Shown: piece after piece, positions 6,658 to 12,685 of the stretch | Numbering within the stretch: the first letter of the stretch is position 1 | How the letters are laid out: every line of letters starts with the position of its first letter | Source: Acidimicrobiia bacterium | GTDB lineage: Bacteria > Actinomycetota > Acidimicrobiia > IMCC26256 > JACDBD01 | NCBI GenBank assembly: GCA_031177445.1 | Contig: JAPSGP010000033.1 | Span: forward strand, 1-14,576 | Length of the DNA: 14,576 nt | Direction: 5' to 3' | The notes under the pieces: generated by a model | Databases searched by the model: none | The model's input: only the letters and a program-made list of their open reading frames with translations | What the model was told of the DNA's origin: nothing | Made by a program: the position numbers and the translations under genes

Positions 6658-7646
6658 GCGCCCGGCTCTTCGAGGAGTTGCGTCCCGTGGGGTTCGCGGT
6701 CGCCTACCGCATGCTGGGCAGCGTGAGCGAGGCGGAGGACATCGTCCAGGAGGCGTTCCTCCGCCTTCACCACACACTCGAGAACGGCGAGCGCATCGAG
6801 TCACCTCGCGCCTACCTGTCGACGGTGGTCACCCGGCTGTGCATCAACCATCTGCGCTCGGCCCGCGTCCGGCGCGAGACCTACGTCGAGGCCCTGCCCG
6901 AGCCGCTGGTCGGCGAGCCGGGGGCGGCGGTGCCGTTTCTGCCGGCGAGCGGACGAGCCGGGGTTGCCGACGGCGGCGGCGATCCAGCCAGCCACGCCGA
7001 GATGGCCGACTCGCTGTCGCTGGCGTTCCTCGTGCTGCTCGAGAGCCTGTCGCCGGAGCAGCGGGCGGCGTTCCTGCTGCGCGAGGTGTTCGACTACCCC
7101 TATGACCAGATCGCCACGATCGTGGCGACCAGCGAGCAGAACGCGCGCCAGCTCGTGGCCCGGGCCCGGCGGCACGTCGAGCAGCGGCGGCCTCGCTTCG
7201 AGCCGTCGCGCGAGCGACGGGAGCGCCTGGCCCGGCGGTTCTTCGCCGCGGCGCAGGACGGCGACCTCGGCGCGCTCGAGGAGCTGCTGGCCCACGACGT
7301 GACCCTGCACGGCGGCGGCCTGCCCCGGCCGGTCACGGGCCGGGTGCGGGTGGCCCGTACGCTGCGGGCGGGGGTGCGGCGGGCCACGACCCGCCTCGGC
7401 GGCTTGTCGCTGCGCCAGGTCTCGGTCAACGGGCAGCCCGGGGCGATGGCGCTCGACCCTTCCGAGCGGCTGATCGGCGTGCTCGCTCTCGACATCGCCG
7501 AGGGCGGCCAGATCCAGACGGTGACCTCGGTGAGCAATCCCGACAAGCTGCGCCACCTCGGCCCGCTGGCCGACCTCGGCCCGCTCAGCGGCCGCGTTCC
7601 GCCGGGTGCAGTTCCCTCGCTTCGAAGCCCTCGACGAGGGACGTGA
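6654..7646 (+). CDS. ECF41-family RNA polymerase sigma factor (SigJ-like)
   Basis: Region 2 of sigma-70 lies at about 5-70, with A-E-D-I-V-Q-E-A-F (27-35) for core binding and -10 recognition. Region 4 lies at about 122-178, with L-S-P-E-Q-R-A-A-F-L-L-R-E-V-F and a helix-turn-helix for the -35. A C-terminal SnoaL/NTF2-like domain (about 188-300) marks the ECF41 group. The linker L-P-E-P (81-84, usually W-L-P-E-P) and the closing N-P-D-K-L (295-299) are present. The D-G-G-G-K/R motif is altered to H-G-G-G-L (219-223). There is no anti-sigma gene, as expected because the C-terminal domain itself modulates activity. The GTG at 6654 overlaps the epimerase stop; longer upstream starts lie inside that gene. 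The last 62 bases overlap the convergent tetR gene. Confidence 0.9.
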   Translation: MSARLFEELRPVGFAVAYRMLGSVSEAEDIVQEAFLRLHHTLENGERIESPRAYLSTVVTRLCINHLRSARVRRETYVEALPEPLVGEPGAAVPFLPASGRAGVADGGGDPASHAEMADSLSLAFLVLLESLSPEQRAAFLLREVFDYPYDQIATIVATSEQNARQLVARARRHVEQRRPRFEPSRERRERLARRFFAAAQDGDLGALEELLAHDVTLHGGGLPRPVTGRVRVARTLRAGVRRATTRLGGLSLRQVSVNGQPGAMALDPSERLIGVLALDIAEGGQIQTVTSVSNPDKLRHLGPLADLGPLSGRVPPGAVPSLRSPRRGT

Positions 7647-8208
7647 TCGCGTCGCGCCAAAGACCCTCCGCCGTCCTCGGGTCGAGCATCTGGCCTCGCA
7701 CCTCCATCGACGCCAGCCCTTCGGTCAATGCGTGCACCGCCAGCGCCGCTTCACGCGGTGACCGCCCACCGAAGCGACCCTGCTGCGCCACGCGCTCCAC
7801 CCGTGCTTCGAGGCGCCCGAAGGCGGCGTTCGCGACCTCGCGAAAGGCCGGACCGAGCTCGAGGTCGGGGACGACCCGCAGGAAGACGAGGCTGTAGAGC
7901 GACGGGTGGTCGAGTGCTGTCCGCCGGAAGCCCTGGACCGAGACCCCCACCACGTCGGCGACGGGATCGTCGGTCACCGGCACCGCATCCATGGCCTCGA
8001 CGAGCATCTCGAACAGACGGGTCGCGAGCGCCTCGAGGAGGCCGTCCTTGGAGCCGAACACGCTGTAGACGGCACGGGTCGTGGTCCCGACCTCGTCGGC
8101 GACCGCCCGCACCGCGGCGGCATCGGGCCCGTGCTCGTCGATGAGGCGTTCGGCGGCGGCAAGCAGCGCCGCCCGGGTGGCGTCACCGTGCTCCTTCGGT
8201 CGTCCCAT
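7585..8208 (-). CDS. TetR/AcrR-family transcriptional regulator
   Basis: This 207-residue protein starts with a typical TetR DNA-binding domain. An R-A-A-L-L-A-A-A-E-R-L-I helix is followed by A-V-R-A-V-A-D-E-V-G-T-T-T-R-A-V-Y-S-V-F-G-S-K as helix-turn-helix (about 32-54). The C-terminal ligand-binding helices (about 80-200) show the F-R-R-T-A-L-D-H-P-S-L-Y pattern of TetR_C. It is divergent from the NmrA-like gene, and the 117-base gap between them holds a palindromic operator, so it most likely represses that operon and probably itself. The effector is probably a small hydrophobic ligand. The ATG at 8208 gives the canonical N-terminus. Its 3' end overlaps the convergent sigma factor gene by 62 bases. 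Confidence 0.9.
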   Translation of the reverse strand: MGRPKEHGDATRAALLAAAERLIDEHGPDAAAVRAVADEVGTTTRAVYSVFGSKDGLLEALATRLFEMLVEAMDAVPVTDDPVADVVGVSVQGFRRTALDHPSLYSLVFLRVVPDLELGPAFREVANAAFGRLEARVERVAQQGRFGGRSPREAALAVHALTEGLASMEVRGQMLDPRTAEGLWRDAITSLVEGFEARELHPAERGR

Positions 8209-8236
8209 CGGCTGCCCCCGATCCCTCCGATTCCGG

Positions 8237-8265
8237 TTGACAAGATATCGTGACTGCGTTACGTT
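8237..8265 (+). promoter_or_regulatory. Sigma-70-type promoter of the NmrA-like/DUF1772 operon
   Basis: A perfect TTGACA -35 (8237-8242), a 17-base spacer and TACGTT (8260-8265) as a partial -10 form a housekeeping-type promoter about 60 bases before the ATG. The -10 overlaps the left arm of the palindromic operator, so repressor binding would block it. The -10 is only a partial match to consensus. Confidence 0.55.
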
Positions 8266-8277
8266 ACAGTGTAACGT
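8261..8277. promoter_or_regulatory. Palindromic TetR operator
   Basis: ACGTTAC and GTAACGT are perfect 7-bp arms around an AGT centre. With one mismatch the symmetry extends to 8258-8280. The site sits between a TetR gene and its divergent neighbour and overlaps the -10 of the plus-strand promoter, which is the usual layout for a TetR operator. ATCGTGAC also occurs as a direct repeat on both sides (8247-8254 and 8281-8288). Confidence 0.7.
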
Positions 8278-8325
8278 TACATCGTGACGTTATCGCTGTC
8301 GACCAGACCGCGAAAGGAGCGGGTA

Positions 8326-9174
8326 ATGGCAACGAAGAAGACGACGCTGGTGCTCGGAGCCAAGGGGAAGACCGGGAGCCGGGTGGCCGAGCGGCTCGCC
8401 GCCCTGGGGGTGCCGGTCCGGCTCGGGTCGCGGGCCGCCGATCCCCCGTTCGACTGGGAGGACCCCGGCACCTGGGTGCCGGTGCTGGCCGACGTCGACT
8501 CCGTCTACATCACGTACCAGCCCGACCTGGCGTTCCCAGGGGCGGCCGACCGCGTCCGCGCGTTCGCCGAGCTCGCGGTGGCCAACGGGGTCCGGCGGTT
8601 GGTGCTGCTGTCGGGCCGGAACGAGGAGGGAGCGCTGCTCGGTGAGCAGGCGGTCCGGGAGTCCGGCGCCGAGTGGACCATCGTGCGATCGAGCTTCTTC
8701 GCCCAGAACTTCAGCGAGGGCTTCTGGGTGGATGCGGTACGCGGCGGTGTGGTTGCCGGCACGGCCAGCGACGTCGTCGAGGCGTTCGTCGATGCTGACG
8801 ACATCGCCGAGATCGTCGTCGAGGCCCTGACCGGGGACGAGCACGTGGGCCAGCTGTACGAGGTGAGCGGGCCCCGGCTCCTCTCCTTTCACGATGCCGT
8901 CGGGGAGATCTCGCGGGCGACCGGTCGCGACATCCGCTACGTCCAGATCTCGCCCGAGGAGTTCGAGTCGGCGCTGGTCAAGGAGGGACTGCCGGCGAGC
9001 GAGGCGAAGGAGCTCACGGAGCTGTTCACCACCGTCCTCGACGGTCGCAGCGAGTACCTGTCCGACGGCATCCGCCGTGCTCTGGGCCGTGAGCCGCGAG
9101 ACTTCGCCGACTACGCCCGCGACACCGCCGTCAGCGGCGTCTGGTTGGTCGCCACGGAGGAGGACGCGCGATGA
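8326..9174 (+). CDS. NmrA-like NAD(P)-binding protein (atypical SDR)
   Basis: The 282-residue protein opens with a Rossmann motif, G-A-K-G-K-T-G (11-17), a variant of G-A-T-G-x-T-G. It lacks the Y-x-x-x-K pair of classical SDRs, as in NmrA and quinone-oxidoreductase-like atypical SDRs. The E-W-T-I-V-R-S-S-F-F-A-Q-N-F block (116-129) and the D-A-D-D-I-A segment are typical of this group, which acts as a redox-sensing NADP binder or reductase. The ATG at 8326 has AAAGGAG (8313-8319) at ideal spacing; a GTG at 8284 in frame lies beside the operator and is unlikely. The stop overlaps the DUF1772 gene (ATGA). Control by the divergent TetR protein is inferred. Confidence 0.87.
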   Translation: MATKKTTLVLGAKGKTGSRVAERLAALGVPVRLGSRAADPPFDWEDPGTWVPVLADVDSVYITYQPDLAFPGAADRVRAFAELAVANGVRRLVLLSGRNEEGALLGEQAVRESGAEWTIVRSSFFAQNFSEGFWVDAVRGGVVAGTASDVVEAFVDADDIAEIVVEALTGDEHVGQLYEVSGPRLLSFHDAVGEISRATGRDIRYVQISPEEFESALVKEGLPASEAKELTELFTTVLDGRSEYLSDGIRRALGREPRDFADYARDTAVSGVWLVATEEDAR

Positions 9175-9650
9175 AGGGCTGGCTGTTCGTGCTGACGCTG
9201 GTGGCTGCGCTCGGCTGCGGGCTGATGGCGGGGGCGTTCTACGCCTTCTCGAGCTTCGTGATGCGAGCCCTTGGCCGCCTTCCCGCCCAGCAAGGGGTCG
9301 CCGCCATGCAGGCGATCAATCTCGAGGCGCCCACGCCCGGGTTCATGGCCGGCTTGATCGGGACCGCGGCGCTCTCCGTTGCCATGGTCGTGTCGTCCCT
9401 GTTCCGTTGGGGCGAGCCATACGCCCCCTACCTCCTCGCGGGCGGTCTCACGTATCTGGTCGGCGTGATCGTGCTGACGGGCGCGTATCACATTCCCAGG
9501 AACGACAGGCTGGCGACACTCGAGCCGAGCAGCCCAGACGCCGCAAGCTACTGGGCGCGCTATCTCGTCGAGTGGACGTCGTGGAACCACGTGCGGACGC
9601 TCGCTCCTCTGGCAGCCTCCGCGCTCCTCATGCTCGCGCTCACCCGGTGA
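9171..9650 (+). CDS. DUF1772 (anthrone oxygenase-like) membrane protein
   Basis: This 159-residue integral membrane protein has four hydrophobic segments, near 5-30, 57-78, 86-106 and 141-158. DUF1772 hallmarks are visible: the conserved region around Y-H-I-P-R-N-D-R-L (106-114, a variant of the family's N-x-P-x-N motif) and the W-T-S-W-N-H-V-R-T stretch (135-143) before the last helix. The family includes anthrone oxygenases acting on polyketide quinones, but most bacterial members have no known function. It is coupled to the upstream NmrA-like gene by an ATGA overlap and should be co-regulated by the TetR protein. A GC hairpin ends the unit. Confidence 0.85.
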   Translation: MKGWLFVLTLVAALGCGLMAGAFYAFSSFVMRALGRLPAQQGVAAMQAINLEAPTPGFMAGLIGTAALSVAMVVSSLFRWGEPYAPYLLAGGLTYLVGVIVLTGAYHIPRNDRLATLEPSSPDAASYWARYLVEWTSWNHVRTLAPLAASALLMLALTR

Positions 9651-9672
9651 TGACGTTGCCGAGCCGCGATAC

Positions 9673-9693
9673 GGCCGGGCCGACGGCCCGGCC
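9673..9693 (+). terminator. GC-rich hairpin, likely terminator without U-tract
   Basis: GGCCGGGCC and GGCCCGGCC form a perfect 9-bp stem with a GAC loop, 23 bases after the DUF1772 stop. No T-run follows, which is common for actinobacterial terminators. It separates the TetR-controlled operon from the next gene. Confidence 0.6.
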
Positions 9694-9769
9694 TGTCGCG
9701 CGCTGACCGTTGCCATCCGTCGCCACCGGGAGGATCATGCGGGGGGTCGGAAGATCGCGGGAGGTGGAC

Positions 9770-10159
9770 ATGTTCGTGCAGATCATCGAAGGTCGTGTGG
9801 CCGATCGCGAGGCGCTCCATCGCCAGATGGACCGTTGGAGGAATGAGCTGCGGCCGGGCGCGACGGGGTTCCTCGGATCCACATCGGGCGTGACGGACGA
9901 CGGCTACGGGTTCGCCGTCGCTCGCTTCGAGTCGGCGGCCGCCGCCAAGGCGAACAGCGACCGGCCCGAGCAAGGGCAATGGTGGGCCGAGACCGAGAAG
10001 GCCTTCGGCGGCGAGGTCAGGTTCACCGATTCCGAAGATGTCGAGACGTTCCTCGCCGGCGGGTCGGACGACGCCGGGTTCGTCCAGGTGATGAAGGGCT
10101 CGGCGAACCGGGATCGGCTCCACGAGATGGACAGGGCCTTCGATGAGCACGAGCAGTAG
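9770..10159 (+). CDS. ABM/YCII-like ferredoxin-fold protein, cut by an in-frame amber codon
   Basis: The encoded 129 residues hold one full dimeric alpha/beta-barrel-like domain (about 1-95: M-F-V-Q-I-I-E-G-R-V, then helix, G-F-L-G-S-T, Y-G-F-A-V-A-R-F). A second copy begins at G-F-V-Q-V-M-K-G. The frame stops at a TAG (10157-10159) in the first helix of that second domain. The same frame then continues for 67 more sense codons of clearly related sequence to a TGA at 10361-10363. Full-length relatives would be about 197 residues. The ATG at 9770 has a strong GGGAGGTGG (9759-9767) just ahead. The function is unknown; related small barrels act as monooxygenases or stress proteins. The truncation may be a mutation, an assembly error or readthrough. 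Confidence 0.8.
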   Translation: MFVQIIEGRVADREALHRQMDRWRNELRPGATGFLGSTSGVTDDGYGFAVARFESAAAAKANSDRPEQGQWWAETEKAFGGEVRFTDSEDVETFLAGGSDDAGFVQVMKGSANRDRLHEMDRAFDEHEQ

Positions 10160-10363
10160 TTCCGACCTGACCTCTTCGGCGGACTCCGGATCTGGACGGG
10201 ACCGGAGAGCTACGTCGAGGTGGCGTACTTCACGAGCGAAGCTGCTGCCCGTGAAGGCGAGAAGAAGGAGCCACCGCCGGAGCTCGCCACCACGATGGGC
10301 GAGTTCGAAGATCTCATGCGCGACACCGAGTTCCTCGACCTTCGGGATCCCTGGCTCTTCTGA
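10160..10363 (+). pseudogene. In-frame continuation of the ABM-like gene after the TAG
   Basis: Directly after the amber codon the same frame reads F-R-P-D-L-F-G-G-L-R-I-W, then Y-V-E-V-A-Y-F-T-S-E-A-A-A-R-E-G-E, and ends L-R-D-P-W-L-F before a TGA. This completes the second ferredoxin-like domain and resembles the first (L-R-P-G-A-T-G-F-L and F-A-V-A-R-F-E-S-A-A-A-A-K). No start codon with a ribosome binding site lies at its beginning, so it is the detached C-terminal half of the gene at 9770 and not a separate gene. Confidence 0.75.
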
Positions 10364-10378
10364 CCAGCTGAGCCCGGG

Positions 10379-11512
10379 TCACACCGACACGATGAGCTGG
10401 CGCGCGCCCGGGAACTTGTTGTCGCGCACGATCAGCCGCTTGGCATCGTTCTCCCGCACGACCGGCATGTTGGTTCCATCGGGAAACTGCGCAACGTTCT
10501 TGCGAATCGTCACGTTCCGGCAGTGGGCGAACGTGAACGCAGCCCCCACGCCCAAATCGGCGGCTGCGGGATCGATCTTGAACTCGTTGCCGATGATCGT
10601 CAGCGGCCCCCGGTACCCCCCGGCGGGGCCGAGCATCCGCAGGAGCGTACGGGTCGCCACGTCCATCTCGTTGTCGGTGATGGTGACGTCGCCGATGTTG
10701 TAGCCGACCCCTTCGCTCGAGAACCAGAACTGGGCGTCGCCGGTCGTGTTGTCGGCGATCCTCACCCTGCGTGCGCCGGCGGTGTCGATGTTCGGCTCCA
10801 GGTCGAAGATCGCCTGGGGCACCTCACCGATCCGGTTGCCCTCGATGACGATCCCTTCCCCGTCGGTAACGGCGATCCCCTGCCGACCGCTCCGCTCGAA
10901 GACCGAGCGCACCACCCGGGTGTCCCGACTCGGCCCGTTCTCGGTGTTGCCGATGTACACGAAGTCGCCGTGGACGTCGAAGGCGCGAACGCGTTCGAGG
11001 GTCGCGCCCTGCGTCCCCCGCAACTCGAATGCGTGCTGTTGCTCGAATTCGGGAACGTACGCGTCTGCCGACGCACCAGCGTCCGGGTTGACGCCTCGCA
11101 CCGTGAGGTTGCGAAGGGTGATGTCCCGGTCGTCGACGAGGTGGAAGTGCTTGCGATTCGGTCCCCCCTTTGCCACCGCCTTGAAGGTGGACCCCCGGCC
11201 GTCGATGACGAGGCGTGATCGATCACTGATCAGGATCGTGCCGTCCACTCGGTAACACCCGCGCCGGGCGAACTGCAGCTCCGAGCCGTCGCTGACCGAT
11301 CCGATCCACTGATTCAGCTGCACGGTGACATCCCGCGAGCAGTCTTTGGCGATGTCGCTCGGCACCCGCGCGACGGGGAGCTCTCCGACCGCAGACGATG
11401 GCGCGGCCGCCGCGGCGGCGGGAACGGCGCCACCGGCGGCGAGCAGGGCAACCACGCAAGACGCGACCCGCCGCCACCAGGCAGCGCTCGTCCGACGAAC
11501 CGACCACGGCAT
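10379..11512 (-). CDS. Secreted right-handed parallel beta-helix protein
   Basis: A classic signal peptide starts the 377-residue protein: basic residues R6-R7 and R14-R15, a hydrophobic core V-A-S-C-V-V-A-L-L-A-A-G-G, and an alanine-rich cleavage region near 35-38. The mature part is a series of short beta-strand turns of pectate-lyase/NosD type: L-V-I-D-G-R-G (101-107), I-T-L-R-N-L-T-V-R-G (131-140), I-V-I-E-G-N-R-I (221-228), V-T-I-T-D-N-E-M (276-283), V-T-I-R-K-N-V (334-340). Such folds usually bind or cleave polysaccharide; no catalytic residues could be assigned. Two cysteines (58, 86) before the helix could form a disulfide. The ATG at 11512 places the signal peptide at the start; the frame is open to 11629, which would overlap the LLM gene. 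It ends 15 bases from the convergent amber-split gene. Confidence 0.82.
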   Translation of the reverse strand: MPWSVRRTSAAWWRRVASCVVALLAAGGAVPAAAAAAPSSAVGELPVARVPSDIAKDCSRDVTVQLNQWIGSVSDGSELQFARRGCYRVDGTILISDRSRLVIDGRGSTFKAVAKGGPNRKHFHLVDDRDITLRNLTVRGVNPDAGASADAYVPEFEQQHAFELRGTQGATLERVRAFDVHGDFVYIGNTENGPSRDTRVVRSVFERSGRQGIAVTDGEGIVIEGNRIGEVPQAIFDLEPNIDTAGARRVRIADNTTGDAQFWFSSEGVGYNIGDVTITDNEMDVATRTLLRMLGPAGGYRGPLTIIGNEFKIDPAAADLGVGAAFTFAHCRNVTIRKNVAQFPDGTNMPVVRENDAKRLIVRDNKFPGARQLIVSV

Positions 11513-11595
11513 CGGGAGAGTGTTGCAGGACCGGTCCGGGTCGGAGCCGCGCCCCGACCTGTCCACGCGGGCAATTCGTCGTGCGAGCTGCGGCG

Positions 11596-12417
11596 CTATG
11601 CGATGACGGCTCGGGCGAGCTGTCGCCATTCCTCGACGGGCACGGCGTCGGAGCCGGTCACCGGGCTGAGCACGAGGTGGTCGGCGCCGGCCCGGATGTG
11701 GTCCGAGATCCGCGCCGCCACCGTGCTCACGTCGCCCCAGGCCACGAGCGCGTCCACCAGCCGATCGGCCAGCCGCTGGATCTCGTCGTCGGCGAAGCCC
11801 ATGCGGCGGAAGTTCGACTGGTACGACGGAGACCGACCCAGTGCTCCGAGGGGCCCCCGCGCGAGCTCCCGGGCTCGGACTGGATCGCCCTCGAGCACGA
11901 GGAGCAGTTCGATCGCGAGCGCGGGGCCGTCGCCCAGGACCGCACGAGCCTCGGCGGTGTACTCAGGAGTGACGAGCACGGGCAGGGCACCGGCAGCCCG
12001 GTCGCGCGCGAGCTCGAGCATGCGGGGCCCGAGCGCCGCCATCACCCGTGCGCTCGCCGGAACGCCATCGAAACCGTCGAGTGCATCGAGGAAGGCATTG
12101 AGGGTCGGCAGCGGCCTCGATCCGTGCGCGCCCCCGAGGCCCACGATGAAGCGACCGGGATGCGTTGCCTCCAGCTCGGAGTACAAGGCGATGACGGCGT
12201 CGGCCTCGAACCGGTCGACCGGCAGGATCCCGGTCGCCACTCGAGCGCGTTGCGTGGCGCGCACGACCTCGGTGATCTGTCCGAGATCCTCGAGCGGGCC
12301 GCCGGTGAGCCAGATCGTCGAATAGCCCATGTCTTCGAGCTCGACCGCGGCGTCGACGAATCCTGCTTGTCCGGGGCTCAGCGCCGCGCCGATCGGACCG
12401 AGCTCGAGTTTCGCCAT
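11596..12417 (-). CDS. LLM-class (F420-dependent type) oxidoreductase
   Basis: The 273-residue protein has a luciferase-like monooxygenase TIM-barrel. It shows an N-terminal strand L-E-L-G-P-I-G-A-A-L, the G-Y-S-T-I-W-L block (31-37), R-V-A-T-G-I-L-P-V (59-67), G-R-F-I-V-G-L-G-G (88-96) and a C-terminal G-A-D-H-L-V-L-S-P-V (244-253). In actinobacteria this group commonly uses coenzyme F420, and the compact length resembles the TIGR03620-type subgroup; both points are from memory of the family. It would oxidise or reduce an unknown alcohol, aldehyde or enone. The ATG at 12417 is preceded by GGGAGG eight bases upstream; the frame runs open to 12660 but that extension is low-complexity. It lies between the amidase and the beta-helix gene on the same strand. 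Confidence 0.87.
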   Translation of the reverse strand: MAKLELGPIGAALSPGQAGFVDAAVELEDMGYSTIWLTGGPLEDLGQITEVVRATQRARVATGILPVDRFEADAVIALYSELEATHPGRFIVGLGGAHGSRPLPTLNAFLDALDGFDGVPASARVMAALGPRMLELARDRAAGALPVLVTPEYTAEARAVLGDGPALAIELLLVLEGDPVRARELARGPLGALGRSPSYQSNFRRMGFADDEIQRLADRLVDALVAWGDVSTVAARISDHIRAGADHLVLSPVTGSDAVPVEEWRQLARAVIA

Positions 12418-12685
12418 CGCCGCCTCCCGTTCTCGTGCAGTGCGCACGTCCAACCGGGCTCCAGTGCAGGTTGTTCCTCGAAAGCGACGAATCGGGCGCG
12501 TGCACGCCCCAGACATTGGAGGAGACCGACCAACCTCGTCGGGCGCGACAGGCCGCACCGGCTCCTGTCCCACAGGACTAGCGAGCTCGGCGAGCATCGC
12601 CCGGGCAGATCGGAGCGGTCGCAGTGTTGCCCGCTCCGGCCGCCAGGCGAAGCTCGGCACCGTTCGGGTTCGCCAACGTTGGTGC
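12418..12685. other. Intergenic region upstream of the LLM gene
   Basis: This is the longest gap in the window (268 bases). It contains the LLM gene's Shine-Dalgarno at its left edge and a perfect 10-bp palindrome CCAACGTTGG at 12673-12682, just past the amidase stop. No clear -35/-10 pair, no stable terminator and no small ORF with family resemblance is seen. Confidence 0.4.

Noticed and set aside
10143..10703. Plus-strand open frame starting inside the amber-split gene
   Set aside because: It is Ser/Arg-rich and overlaps the continuation of the ABM-like frame and the beta-helix gene; the in-frame continuation after TAG is the coherent protein.
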